Below are positions 17,631-26,300 of a stretch of DNA of 64,000 nucleotides, one piece after another (position 1 is the stretch's first letter; every line of letters begins with the position of its first letter). The DNA is taken from assembly GCA_963699085.1 (NCBI GenBank), contig CAVOTH010000004.1, positions 1-64,000 on the forward strand. The letters are read 5' to 3'. A program made the translations under genes and the position numbers. Source of the stretch: Bog-756 sp963699085. GTDB taxonomy: Bacteria > Actinomycetota > Acidimicrobiia > Acidimicrobiales > RAAP-2. The notes under the pieces were generated by a model that searched no databases, had not been told where the DNA came from, and saw only the letters and a list, made by a program, of their open reading frames with translations.

Positions 17631-18352
17631 CGGCGGCGACCCTGCTGGCTGCGACGTCGAATTCGTCCGATCCCGGTGGTGTCACCGGGTGGTTGCTGCA
17701 CTTCAACGGAACGATCGCCTACCTGGTGGTCGGCTTTCTGGTCTTCGCCGAAGCGGCTCTGATGGTGGGCTTCTTCGTTCCCGGGGAGACGGCGGTTGTA
17801 GTCGGCGGTGTACTGGCCGGGCTCGGACGGGTCAATCTCGGCGTCATGATCGTCGTGGTAGTGGTGTCTGCTGTGATCGGCGACTCCGTCGGGTTCGAAG
17901 TGGGAAAGCACGCCGGACCGTGGTTGCTCCAACGGCGCCCACCGTTCTTCTGGAAGGACGAACGGCCCAGACTCCGGGACACGACCGCAGTGAACTACAC
18001 GCTCGGACTGCTCGAGCGATACGGCGGCCCAGCGGTCTTCCTGGGCCGCTTCATCGCCTTCGCCCGGGCAGTCATTCCTGGACTCGCAGGTATGAGCGGA
18101 CTCCGCTACCGGACGTTCCTGTTCTGGAACCTCCTCGGCGCCATCGTATGGGGGGTCGGCTACACCCTCCTCGGCTATGTGGTCGGGCTCTCCTTCCAGC
18201 ACGTGCTCAGCCAGATCGGCCTGTGGTCGTTCGTCGTCGTGGCCGTAGTGGTCGCTGCGATCGTAGTCATTCAGCTGCGGCGAAAGCGCAAGGATCGCTC
18301 CCGCATCCGTGATCAATTGTCGGACACTGGACGAGTTGTCGGATGCGGATAG
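17627..18352 (+). CDS. DedA/SNARE-associated family membrane protein
   Basis: The protein has 241 residues and about five hydrophobic segments. The DedA core is clear: FVPGETAVVVGG, GDSVGFEVGKHAG, and then FLGRFIAFARAVIPGLAG with the conserved Arg residues and the amphipathic stretch. A basic tail (RRKRKDRSRIR) follows the last helix. DedA proteins act as lipid scramblases or carriers that recycle undecaprenyl phosphate or phospholipids. GTG 17627 is chosen because it overlaps the stop of the zinc-ribbon gene (GTGA) and places the first helix about 25 residues in. Confidence 0.88.
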   Translation: MTAATLLAATSNSSDPGGVTGWLLHFNGTIAYLVVGFLVFAEAALMVGFFVPGETAVVVGGVLAGLGRVNLGVMIVVVVVSAVIGDSVGFEVGKHAGPWLLQRRPPFFWKDERPRLRDTTAVNYTLGLLERYGGPAVFLGRFIAFARAVIPGLAGMSGLRYRTFLFWNLLGAIVWGVGYTLLGYVVGLSFQHVLSQIGLWSFVVVAVVVAAIVVIQLRRKRKDRSRIRDQLSDTGRVVGCG

Positions 18353-18655
18353 TCCCGGGAGGACCCGTCCGGGTGACGAAGCGTAGGAGGGCGATCCGGC
18401 CGGCGGATCCGACGTCGGGACCCGCTGACCGATTCAGTGGTCAGATCACCGTGGTCCGACCCGGGCGCCTAGTGCCGATTACGGTCCCGCCTACCCATCC
18501 CACCGGTCCGGCCGCCCGGGGCTCTTGCGTCCGGTGGGGGCGAAATCCTTGTACCGAGGGTGCCCGCTGCCTAGATTGACCCGGAACAGCTCCTCGCAAG
18601 TGGGGACCTGTAACGGAAGCCGGTTGGAGCGCACACCCATGGTCGACGATCTCGG
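18353..18655. other. Intergenic region after dedA
   Basis: CCCGG/CCGGG (18356-18375) can form a short hairpin just after the dedA stop and may act as a weak terminator. Otherwise I see no gene or RNA structure. A short 18-codon frame from ATG 18639 overlaps the next gene start and has no ribosome site. Confidence 0.4.
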
Positions 18656-19192
18656 ATGGTTGCATCAGCGGCTCCCAAGTCGCTCGGAACGGTGACCTCC
18701 GCGGCGCGGGGCGAGCGGGCAACCGCCGGAACGTCGGCGTCCGCAAGGAGTGGGTCGACGGAGGACCGGCGACTGGATCGACTGATCGCCGGGTGCCCGG
18801 ACGGATTCGTGGAGGTCGATCGGAGCGGCATCGTCGTCGAGTGGAACGCTGCCGCCGAGGCGGCCTTTGGCTGGTCGCAAGGGGAGATGGTCGGGTCCTT
18901 CATGGCCGACACCATTTTGAGCAGCACGTTCTCCCGCTCGCCGTTCGGGCTCCTGATGGCTGACACCACCGGTTCCGTGGGCGGTCCGGTCACCTACCCG
19001 GTTGCAGGGGCGGACCTCGACCTCGTGCTCGAACTGCGCCACCATGACGGACGCCGGGTCAGGTCTGCCGGCCGCCTCGTCGTCATCGGACAGGGCCGCG
19101 ATCGGTCGGTCGCCGCATTCCTTCGACCACCCGTCGACCTGGAAGCTGACCGGGCCGGCGATCGAGGCCTTCACTCACCCGGGACTCCCTGA
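18656..19192 (+). CDS. PAS sensor part of a split PAS-GGDEF-EAL protein
   Basis: The product has 178 residues. A disordered start is followed by a PAS domain at about 38-150 (GFVEVDRSGIVVEWN, AAFGWSQGEMVG). It stops just where a GGDEF domain should begin. In another frame the adjoining DNA encodes RDSLTGLADRSTYL, the usual GGDEF entry motif, without an intervening start. Remnants of a linker (AIEAFTH) sit in the third frame. So this and the next entry are most likely one protein of about 610 residues, broken by one or two indels at about 19155-19185. Confidence 0.7.
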   Translation: MVASAAPKSLGTVTSAARGERATAGTSASARSGSTEDRRLDRLIAGCPDGFVEVDRSGIVVEWNAAAEAAFGWSQGEMVGSFMADTILSSTFSRSPFGLLMADTTGSVGGPVTYPVAGADLDLVLELRHHDGRRVRSAGRLVVIGQGRDRSVAAFLRPPVDLEADRAGDRGLHSPGTP

Positions 19193-19221
19193 CCGGGCTC
19201 GCCGACCGGTCCACCTATCTG

Positions 19222-20481
19222 ATGCGCCTCGCCGGCGCTGCGGAAACCCACGCCGGCACGCCGGGCAGTGTGGCCGTGGTTCTGCTCGACCTCGACCGAT
19301 TCAAGGCCATCAACAACTCGATGGGCCACACTCTGGGCGACTGGGTACTTGCGTCGGTCGCTCGGCGATTGGAGGGGATCGCCGGCGACGTCGATCTCCT
19401 GGCTCGATTCGGAGGCGACGAGTTCCTGGCTCTGGTGACCGACAGCGCGGGCAATGCCGAGCAGAAGGCGGTCTCGTTCGCGGGCCGGGTGCAGACGGCG
19501 CTGGCGTTGCCGTTCCCCGTGGAAGGCGCCGAGGTGTTCCTCGATGCCTCGGTCGGTGTGGCGCTCAACACGTTCGGGATCGACGACCCGGCTGACCTGC
19601 TGGCCCATGCCGAGGCGGCCATGTACCAGGCCAAGCGGCGGGGTGGCTTCGGTGTCGAGACGTTCGGCGAGTCACTCCGCATCGAGGTCATCGACCGCAT
19701 GGCCACCGAGCATTCGTTGCACCGGGCGCTCGAGCGCAGCGAGTTGACGCTGCACTACCAGCCCGTCGTCGAGGTGGAGGGTGCGACCTCGGTCGCCGTG
19801 GAGGCGCTCATCCGTTGGCGTCACCCGGAACAGGGCATGGTCTCCCCCGGGCGATTCATCCCGGTGGCGGAGGAGAGCGGGCTGATCATCCCGATCGGGG
19901 CGTGGGTGCTCGAGCAGGCGTGCAGCCAGGCACATGACTGGCACCAGCTCGGCCGGGTCGGTCCGCAGGGGTCGGTGGAGGTCAACCTCTCGGCCCGGCA
20001 GATCGACGATCCAGAGATCGTGCAGACGGTGGCGGAGATCCTGGCCCGGACCGGGCTCCCACCCGAACACCTCACGTTGGAGATCACTGAAAGCGCCCTG
20101 ATGCGGGACGCAGCCTCTGCCCTGGTCGTCCTGTCGGCACTCAAGGAGATCGGCGTGTTGCTGGCCATCGACGACTTCGGCACGGGATACTCCTCACTCA
20201 GCTATCTCCAGCGATTCCCCCTCGACATCGTCAAGGTGGACCGCATGTTCGTCCAGGAGCTGGGAATGCGGACCGGCGGGGACGAGATCGTGTCAGCGGT
20301 GATCCAACTTGCTCATGCACTCGACCTCGAGGTGGTGGCCGAGGGTGTCGAAACCGAGCAGCAGCTCGACGTGCTGCGGTCGCTCGAATGCGATTTCGCC
20401 CAGGGCTTCCTCTTCTCCCGGCCGGTGCCGGCGAGCGAGCTGCGATCCCTGTTCGGTCTCCAACTCAGTTCTTCGACCTGA
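19222..20481 (+). CDS. GGDEF-EAL protein (C-terminal part of split PAS-GGDEF-EAL)
   Basis: From the ATG at 19222 the product has 419 residues, but coding similarity already begins near 19180 (DSLTGLADR). GGDEF is canonical (RFGGDEFLAL), with LLDLDRFKAIN upstream. EAL is canonical too: VEALIRWRHPEQG, DDFGTGYSSLSYL, KVDRMFV and VAEGVETEQQ. Both activities may be intact. The cyclase/phosphodiesterase pair would be controlled by the PAS domain encoded just upstream. It is cytoplasmic; no membrane segment is seen. Confidence 0.85.
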   Translation: MRLAGAAETHAGTPGSVAVVLLDLDRFKAINNSMGHTLGDWVLASVARRLEGIAGDVDLLARFGGDEFLALVTDSAGNAEQKAVSFAGRVQTALALPFPVEGAEVFLDASVGVALNTFGIDDPADLLAHAEAAMYQAKRRGGFGVETFGESLRIEVIDRMATEHSLHRALERSELTLHYQPVVEVEGATSVAVEALIRWRHPEQGMVSPGRFIPVAEESGLIIPIGAWVLEQACSQAHDWHQLGRVGPQGSVEVNLSARQIDDPEIVQTVAEILARTGLPPEHLTLEITESALMRDAASALVVLSALKEIGVLLAIDDFGTGYSSLSYLQRFPLDIVKVDRMFVQELGMRTGGDEIVSAVIQLAHALDLEVVAEGVETEQQLDVLRSLECDFAQGFLFSRPVPASELRSLFGLQLSSST

Positions 20482-20517
20482 ACCCGCGGAGCCATCGTCG
20501 GGACGACACTACAAGCG

Positions 20518-20591
20518 TCGGGACGACAGGATTTGAACCTGCGACCTCCTGCTCCCAAAGCAGGCGCGCTACCAAGCTGCGCTACGTCCCG
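20518..20591 (-). tRNA. tRNA-Pro (TGG)
   Basis: A minus-strand cloverleaf with acceptor 20585-20591 paired to 20519-20525, anticodon stem CCTGC/GCAGG and loop TTTGGGA giving TGG. The T loop is TTCAAAT and the discriminator is A. CCA is not encoded. Confidence 0.94.
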
Positions 20592-20664
20592 TGTGTACCG
20601 CAATGGCGGTGCCGACCAGCGTACGACACGCGACGGTTGGTCCCCGACCCCCTTGGCCACGGGA

Positions 20665-20670
20665 TAGCGT
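20665..20670 (+). promoter_or_regulatory. -10 box TAGCGT of the Ppx/GppA gene
   Basis: TAGCGT ends seven bases before the ATG at 20678, with no ribosome binding site between. This fits leaderless transcription as seen for several genes in the window. Confidence 0.45.
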
Positions 20671-20677
20671 CGCGGCG

Positions 20678-21649
20678 ATGCCCACCGTCCGAGTAGCCGT
20701 ATTCGACCTGGGCAGCAGCTCATTTCACCTCATGGTGGTCGACGCATCTCGCGATGGCCGACTCGACCCGGTGCTGCGCCGACGGTCGTTCCTGCATCTC
20801 GGGACCGAGGTGGCCCGGACCGGCGGAGTCCCCGGTGACCGTTCCGCCCTTGCCGTCCGCACCGTCAAGCGCCTCCACATCGCCGCCGAGGACGCAGGGG
20901 CCGACGTGGTGGTGGCCATGGCGACGGCCGCCTTGCGGGATGCCGACAACGGCGACCGCCTCATCAGCCGGATGGAGCGGATCCTGGGTAGTCCGATCAA
21001 CCTGTTGTCGGGCGAGGAGGAGGCCCGGCTCTGCTTCCTGGGACAGAGGGCTGGCGTGTGGGTGGGGAAGGCGCCTGTGCTCGGCCTGGACCTCGGTGGA
21101 GGCAGCCTGGAGGCCGGCATCGGAAGCGTGGATTCCGTGCAGTCGGTGGCCAGCGTGGCCCTGGGGACCGCCCGGATCCGGGGAGAGCTCGACAGTGGGG
21201 ATCGCCTGTCGGCGGGGGAGCGGGCGGCCATCGGCGCACTGACCGTCGAGCGCTCGGCGCCCATCGCCACCATGCTGGCCACGTGTCCTCGCGCCGCCGA
21301 TCGGGTGGTCGCCAGCGGAGGCACGGTTCGGGCGCTGGCCCGGCTGGCCATGGGACTTCACCGACCGCCGCCACGGTCGGGCTCGTCAGGAGCTCCCTCT
21401 GTCAACCAGGTGGAACTTCCCGCAGGACAGCTTCACGAGCTGGCGGACCGCCTGGCCACGCTTGACCTGGACGCCCGTATGGCACTCCCGGGCATCCAGG
21501 CACGACGGGCGCCGCTCCTTCCGATCGGGGCGGTCGTCTTCTCCACGCTGGTCGAGCGTCTGGGACTACCCGGCCTGGTCGTGAGCGAGTGGGGACTGCG
21601 CGAAGGGGCGGTGCTGGACAGCCTCTCGTTGCCCGCCGTTGCAACCTGA
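20678..21649 (+). CDS. Ppx/GppA-type exopolyphosphatase/guanosine pentaphosphatase
   Basis: The protein has 323 residues and an ASKHA fold. VFDLGSSSFHLMV is the phosphate-1 loop, TAALRDADNGD and LSGEEEARLCF are family motifs, and LGLDLGGGSLE is phosphate-2. Later come VASGGTVRAL and VVSEWGLREGAVL. Ppx/GppA enzymes remove phosphate from polyphosphate or from pppGpp. The protein is the short type without the C-terminal HD-like domain, as is usual in actinobacteria (Ppx1/Ppx2). ATG 20678 is chosen from the -10 box and the start of similarity. Confidence 0.9.
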   Translation: MPTVRVAVFDLGSSSFHLMVVDASRDGRLDPVLRRRSFLHLGTEVARTGGVPGDRSALAVRTVKRLHIAAEDAGADVVVAMATAALRDADNGDRLISRMERILGSPINLLSGEEEARLCFLGQRAGVWVGKAPVLGLDLGGGSLEAGIGSVDSVQSVASVALGTARIRGELDSGDRLSAGERAAIGALTVERSAPIATMLATCPRAADRVVASGGTVRALARLAMGLHRPPPRSGSSGAPSVNQVELPAGQLHELADRLATLDLDARMALPGIQARRAPLLPIGAVVFSTLVERLGLPGLVVSEWGLREGAVLDSLSLPAVAT

Positions 21650-21695
21650 GTTCCGCCACCGACTGACCGAGGCGGCGCGAGGCCGGGCCGGAGAG

Positions 21696-21720
21696 GGCGG
21701 CGGACCCGAGGTCCGCCGCC
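21696..21720. terminator. Bidirectional hairpin terminator
   Basis: A perfect 10-bp GC stem (21696-21705 with 21711-21720) with a five-base loop lies between the convergent ends of the phosphatase gene and the small zinc-ribbon gene. There is no T-run. Confidence 0.6.
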
Positions 21721-21732
21721 GGATCCCCCGGT

Positions 21733-21885
21733 CTAGGCGTTCTTTCCCAGGATCCTGTTCATGCCGGTCCCGCAGACCGGACACTTGCCTTTGGCCGACC
21801 GACGGCCGTTGGCCATCTCGACCACCTCGCCGTCGAACTCCCGCTTCTCCCGACACTTGACGCAATAGCCCTCGTACGTAGCCAT
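21733..21885 (-). CDS. 50-residue zinc-ribbon protein (DUF5679-like)
   Basis: This very short gene starts at ATG 21885 with a strong GAGGAGG six bases upstream. The product begins MATYEGYCVKCREKREF and has CVKC and CPVC pairs about 30 residues apart, then ends in basic residues (MNRILGKNA). This matches the small zinc-ribbon family DUF5679 found in many actinobacteria and chloroflexi, whose function is unknown. A structural zinc site is clear; DNA or RNA binding is only a guess. Confidence 0.85.
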   Translation of the reverse strand: MATYEGYCVKCREKREFDGEVVEMANGRRSAKGKCPVCGTGMNRILGKNA

Positions 21886-22043
21886 GGTTCCTCCTCATGC
21901 TCCGAGTGGCGTCCATGCGGACACCTGATGGAGCGACGGTATCGGCCTCCTCAGCGTGAACGGGGGATGGGAGTCGGTTTTGCTTGCAAAAGTTAGCAGT
22001 CGTTCGCGCACGGACATCACCCCTGCGGCCCCCGAGCGCCTAG

Positions 22044-25000
22044 TCAGCCGGTTGGTCCACTGGCTGGCGGTGTCCCATTCGACGGGTCGCCGAAGGAGTC
22101 GGGCACCTCGGCGGGGGAAGGTGATCTCAACATCGCCTCGATCCCCTCTGCCGGGAGAGGCGGGCTGAAGTAGCGGCCCTGGGCGGTGGTACAGCCCCGT
22201 TCGAGGAGCACGCGGCTTTGGAGCAACGTCTCCACACCTTCGGCCACACAGGACAGGCCGAGCTTGCTGGCCATGGCGATTATGGCCGTCACCAGGTTGT
22301 TCTCCTCGTCCTTGGGCCCGAGGACCTGGACGAAGGATTGGTCGATCTTGAGGGTGGTCACCGGGAAGGTACCGATCCGGTCGAGTGACGAGTTGCCCGA
22401 GCCGAAGTTGTCGATGGTGAAGCGGACACCGAGCCTGCGGAGCCGGTCGATGGTATCGACGGCGGGCCCGGTCTTGTCGATGACCACCCGCTCGGTGATC
22501 TCGAGCTCGAGGAGCGAAGGGTCGATCCCGGTGTCGGCGAGGGTCCGCTCGACGCTGTTGAAGAACTCCGGGCTGGACAGGTCGCGGGAAGCCAGATTCA
22601 CGGACAGGCGCAACGGTCCCACCCGGTGGTCCTGCCATGACCGGAGTTGGCGGCACGCCTGCCACAGGACCCAATTGTCCAGAGCCACGATGAGATCGCT
22701 GCGCTCGGCCATCGGGATGAACTGGGGCGGCTCGAGGATGCCGAGCGTGGGGTGGCGCCAGCGGATGAGGGCCTCGACGCCCACGACCTGGGCGGTGCGC
22801 AGGTCGATGTAGGGCTGGTAGAGGAGGAAGAACTGGTTCCCATCGAGCGCACTGATGAGATCGGCATGAAGCCGGCGGTCGTCGATCGCCCTGCGGCCGG
22901 GATTCGCCGGATCGGGGGTGTGGCGGAACATCTCGAATGCGTCGCGTCCGTGATCCTTCGCCCGGTACATGGCCTCATCGGCCCGGTTCAGGAGATCGTC
23001 ATAGGTGTCCCCGTGCTCGGGGGCGATGGCAATTCCCACCGAGGCGGACGTGACGATCTCGTCGCCGAAGATGTCGAACGGGGTGTGCACGGCATCGAGC
23101 GTGCGCTCGGCCAACTGGTTGATGGAGAGCTGGTCGACCAGGCCGGGGAGCAGGATGGCGAACTCGTCACCACCCACCCGGGCCACCGTGTCCTGGCTCC
23201 GGACGGTCTCTACGAGGCGATGGGCGACCTGCTGGATCAGCATGTCACCACTGGCGTGGCCATACGTGTCGTTCACCGTCTTGAAATTGTCGAGATCGAC
23301 GAAGAACATGCAGACCGGCTCGCCGACCCGCCGGGAACGCACGAGTTCCTGCTCGACCCGGTCCTCGAACAGACGACGGTTCGGCAAACCGGTGAGGGCG
23401 TCGTGCCAGGCCATGTGGGAGACCTTCTCCAGCAGTTCAAGGTTCTGAATTGCGGTCGCGGCCTGGTCCGCCAGTCCGCTCAGTCGCTCATGGAGCACGG
23501 GGTCGTGGCTGGATGCGGGGGATGATTCTTGGAAGTTGGCGGCGATCACACCAAGGAATTTTCCGGCGGCGAACATGGGCGCAACGGCTGAAGCCGAAAT
23601 CCCCGAGGACTCCATCAGGTCGATCAGGAGTGGGTCCCCGACCGTCGAGGCGTCGAGGACGATCACCTGGCGGTCGTTGATCATGCGTTGGAACAGCGGA
23701 CTTTCGATCTTGACCGAAATGGGCACATCCCCGTGGTCGCCGCCGGCTCCGAACTCTGTGCCGCTGGCGCCAGGCGCGCCCTCGGGGTCGGTGACCGGTG
23801 GGTCTTCGCCGGGTCGGACGGCCTGGAATTGCATGGCCGCCTTCGGTGTCGCCCACTGTGGTCGGATCGCACCGAGGTCTTTGTCGGGTGGTGCCAAGCC
23901 GGCACTGAACGCACCGAGTACCAGCCGTGATGCCTCTTGATCCCACAGATAGACGGTCGACTGCCCGCATCCCGTGACCTCCGGGACGGCGTCGGCCAGG
24001 ATCTGGAGCGCCTGGGCCAGATTGGTGAGTCCCGACAGTCGTTCGGAAAAGGACAGGATCGTTCTCGCCGTCGTGTCGCTCCGACGGGCGTCGGCCAGGA
24101 CCATGAACACATCGAGGACGTTGGCGGCGTAGTGGGCGAAACTTCGCAGGACGCGGTCGTCGGTGTCCGACCGGGAGGTTTCCGGTTCGTCGAAGACGGC
24201 CAGCCGACCGTACCGTCGCCGGGGCGACGCGATGTCCACCACCCGTGGGCCCGAGCTGTCGTCAGTGTCTGCGCCCCATAGCTGCGGGGCGAGTGCTCGC
24301 GCCTCGTCGTCACTGAGGCCCCGATGGTGTAACTCAATGGGGATTCCCGCTCCTACCCGAACCATGAGCAGGAAGCGGTTGGCCGGTATGACCAGGTCGG
24401 CGCGAGTGGCGAGTTCGGACAGGAGGGAGTCCATGTCGAGTTCGAAGAGATCGAGAGTGGTAGCTGCGGTCCCCTTCAGGAGCTGCTCCAGTCGCTCGAC
24501 ATCCAACCTCGCCTGTGCGGCCTCGGATTCAGCTTCGGCTCGGTACCGGGCGCTGGCGGACTCGCGATCGGCCCTCCCGCGAGTGGCCTCCTGCTCCCAG
24601 CGGACCGCTTCGGCCGTGGCGTCGGCCAGTGCGGCACGTGCCTCGGTGAGCTGCTCGGCCAGGATCTGGGCCTCTCTCCGTCGATTCAATTCGTCGATCC
24701 CGGCGTCTTCGTGCCCTTGACGGGGACCGGGAGACACGCCATTCCCACCGGCCCAGTCGTTATGGCTGAACCGCCGGGCGAATCCCCGGCTACGTCGGGT
24801 GATCCGGCGAGATTCGGGTGCGCCGATGCGCCGTTCCCACCGACCGACCGCGGGCCGAGAAGCCGACCAGCGGATCTCGTACCGGCACGCCCGGCCGCCC
24901 CGGGCCGCACATTCGTGTTCGGTGACGTGACCGGGCTCGAGGTCGAACAGTGCAGGCAGTTCGCTCAACAGGCCACGGGTCAGTTCGCACACATGGGCGT

Positions 25001-25466
25001 GCCGGCTCTCGCCTGCGACGGGGGCCACCTGGACCAGGGCTCGGTCAGGCCCCACTTCGAGGGAGACGGCATCGGTGCCGCCGGTGAAGTGGCTCACGAT
25101 GACCCCGACGTGGCGGAAGGCGTCGTCGATGGACTCGAGCGCCCGGATACGAGATGCGAGGACCGAGCCGTCGCCGACCCAGAGCAGCTCCTCGCCGACG
25201 TGGAGGGAGACGGCGTCGTCGCCGGTGACGGAGCCGGCCGCGTCGAAGAGGGCGATCGCCTCGTCGAGCGGGGTCCACTGGTGGGACTCGCCGGGTGCAG
25301 CCAACGACAGGTCCTCCGAGGCCAGGTCGAAGGCCCGGGCCAGGCCAGTGTCGCCGGCTTCGGCTCGAACAAGGGCGACCAGCGCCTGGACGACGGCCCC
25401 TGACACTCCCGGACGCGATGCTCCGGCGTGCTCTACGTCGTCAACCTCGAACGCCATACTCCCCAT
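22044..25466 (-). CDS. Large GAF-GGDEF-EAL protein with V4R-like N-terminal sensor
   Basis: The protein has 1140 residues and no membrane segment. Residues about 20-205 look like a V4R/HNOB-type small-molecule sensor, with a Cys pair at its end (HECAARGGRACRYEIRW). A long Glu/Ala-rich coiled coil (250-325) follows, then two GAF-like domains (about 330-680). The GGDEF domain is canonical (VGGDEFAILL, motif at 765-769) and the EAL domain has VEALIRWRHP with Glu898, but its loop-6 motif reads IDNFGSGNSS in place of DDFGTGYSS, so phosphodiesterase activity is uncertain. ATG 25466 has GGAG eight bases upstream; ATG 25457 is an alternative. It probably couples a cytoplasmic ligand or redox signal to c-di-GMP. 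Confidence 0.88.
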   Translation of the reverse strand: MGSMAFEVDDVEHAGASRPGVSGAVVQALVALVRAEAGDTGLARAFDLASEDLSLAAPGESHQWTPLDEAIALFDAAGSVTGDDAVSLHVGEELLWVGDGSVLASRIRALESIDDAFRHVGVIVSHFTGGTDAVSLEVGPDRALVQVAPVAGESRHAHVCELTRGLLSELPALFDLEPGHVTEHECAARGGRACRYEIRWSASRPAVGRWERRIGAPESRRITRRSRGFARRFSHNDWAGGNGVSPGPRQGHEDAGIDELNRRREAQILAEQLTEARAALADATAEAVRWEQEATRGRADRESASARYRAEAESEAAQARLDVERLEQLLKGTAATTLDLFELDMDSLLSELATRADLVIPANRFLLMVRVGAGIPIELHHRGLSDDEARALAPQLWGADTDDSSGPRVVDIASPRRRYGRLAVFDEPETSRSDTDDRVLRSFAHYAANVLDVFMVLADARRSDTTARTILSFSERLSGLTNLAQALQILADAVPEVTGCGQSTVYLWDQEASRLVLGAFSAGLAPPDKDLGAIRPQWATPKAAMQFQAVRPGEDPPVTDPEGAPGASGTEFGAGGDHGDVPISVKIESPLFQRMINDRQVIVLDASTVGDPLLIDLMESSGISASAVAPMFAAGKFLGVIAANFQESSPASSHDPVLHERLSGLADQAATAIQNLELLEKVSHMAWHDALTGLPNRRLFEDRVEQELVRSRRVGEPVCMFFVDLDNFKTVNDTYGHASGDMLIQQVAHRLVETVRSQDTVARVGGDEFAILLPGLVDQLSINQLAERTLDAVHTPFDIFGDEIVTSASVGIAIAPEHGDTYDDLLNRADEAMYRAKDHGRDAFEMFRHTPDPANPGRRAIDDRRLHADLISALDGNQFFLLYQPYIDLRTAQVVGVEALIRWRHPTLGILEPPQFIPMAERSDLIVALDNWVLWQACRQLRSWQDHRVGPLRLSVNLASRDLSSPEFFNSVERTLADTGIDPSLLELEITERVVIDKTGPAVDTIDRLRRLGVRFTIDNFGSGNSSLDRIGTFPVTTLKIDQSFVQVLGPKDEENNLVTAIIAMASKLGLSCVAEGVETLLQSRVLLERGCTTAQGRYFSPPLPAEGIEAMLRSPSPAEVPDSFGDPSNGTPPASGPTG

Positions 25467-25660
25467 CCGATCTACTCCGACACCGCGGTCAGCACTACGC
25501 GGCCGGTTCTTCCCTACTCATCGTCCTGGACTACCTGGCGCTTTAGCTCCGTGCTCAGATACGTCCCAAATGCACTGGACGGATGTGCCATCTCCTGATG
25601 GGAATCCGGGGCGCGTGCATACCAGGCCTCCGGTGCCGCTCCTGGCGGGCCTCCTGTCCT
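25467..25660. other. Intergenic region before the tandem repeat
   Basis: This part of the gap upstream of the minus-strand GGDEF-EAL gene shows no gene on either strand. Together with the repeat that follows it separates two divergent genes by about 330 bases. Confidence 0.4.
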
Positions 25661-25772
25661 GGTCCCGATCTCGTGCCCCCGGCCCGGTCCCGATCTCGTG
25701 CCCCCGGCCCGGTCCCGATCTCGTGCCCCCGGCCCGGTCCCGATCTCGTGCCCCTGGCCCGTCCCGATTTGG
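25661..25772. repeat. Tandem repeat of a 25-base unit, four copies plus part
   Basis: The unit GGTCCCGATCTCGTGCCCCC plus GGCCC is repeated head to tail at 25661-25685, 25686-25710, 25711-25735 and 25736-25760. Copies two and three match copy one, copy four has one change, and a truncated fifth begins at 25761. It ends just before the -10 box of the glutathione peroxidase gene, so copy number could affect that promoter. There are no unique spacers, so it is not a CRISPR array. Confidence 0.9.
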
Positions 25773-25783
25773 ACGAGTCCCCC

Positions 25784-25789
25784 TAGACT
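25784..25789 (+). promoter_or_regulatory. -10 box TAGACT of the glutathione peroxidase gene
   Basis: TAGACT ends six bases before the ATG at 25796 with no ribosome site, as at the parA gene. The upstream part of this promoter would lie in the end of the tandem repeat. Confidence 0.5.
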
Positions 25790-25795
25790 CGGCCT

Positions 25796-26284
25796 ATGAC
25801 AATCCACGATGTGTCCCTCCACACGCTGCAGGGCCAACCGGCTTCCCTCGGCGACTACAGCGGCAAGACGCTCCTGCTGGTCAACGTTGCCTCGAAATGC
25901 GGGCTCACCCCGCAGTATGAAGGTCTCGAGCGGCTCCAGAAGTCCTACGGTGACAAGGGATTCACCGTCCTCGGCTTCCCGTGCAACCAGTTCGGCGAAC
26001 AGGAGCCCGGGACTGCTGACGAGATCGCCACGTTCTGCTCGGCCACCTACGGGGTCACCTTCCCGATGTTCGAGAAGATCGACGTAAACGGTGATGCTCG
26101 TAACCCGCTCTACGACGACCTCACCGCTTTCCCCGACGCCGACGGCGAGGCTGGTGACATCCAGTGGAACTTCGAGAAGTTCCTGGTGTCTCCCGATGGG
26201 ACGATCCTCCATCGTTTCCGCCCGATGGTCGACCCCGAGGCACCGGAGGTCATCGACGCCATCGAAGCCAACCTCCCGTCCTGA
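25796..26284 (+). CDS. Glutathione peroxidase family thiol peroxidase
   Basis: The protein has 162 residues, the normal length for a bacterial GPx. NVASKCGLTPQY carries the peroxidatic Cys near residue 38 (Cys, not selenocysteine), and GFPCNQFGEQEPG and WNFEKFLVSPDG hold the conserved Gln and Trp-Asn of the catalytic site. The Cys in FPCNQF is also present. Actinobacterial members usually use thioredoxin to reduce peroxides. It is cytoplasmic. Confidence 0.92.
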   Translation: MTIHDVSLHTLQGQPASLGDYSGKTLLLVNVASKCGLTPQYEGLERLQKSYGDKGFTVLGFPCNQFGEQEPGTADEIATFCSATYGVTFPMFEKIDVNGDARNPLYDDLTAFPDADGEAGDIQWNFEKFLVSPDGTILHRFRPMVDPEAPEVIDAIEANLPS

Positions 26285-26300
26285 ACGGGTCGCGCCGCGG

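Noticed and set aside
25661..25772. CRISPR array
   Set aside because: The 25-base units touch each other with no unique spacers, and no cas genes are present.
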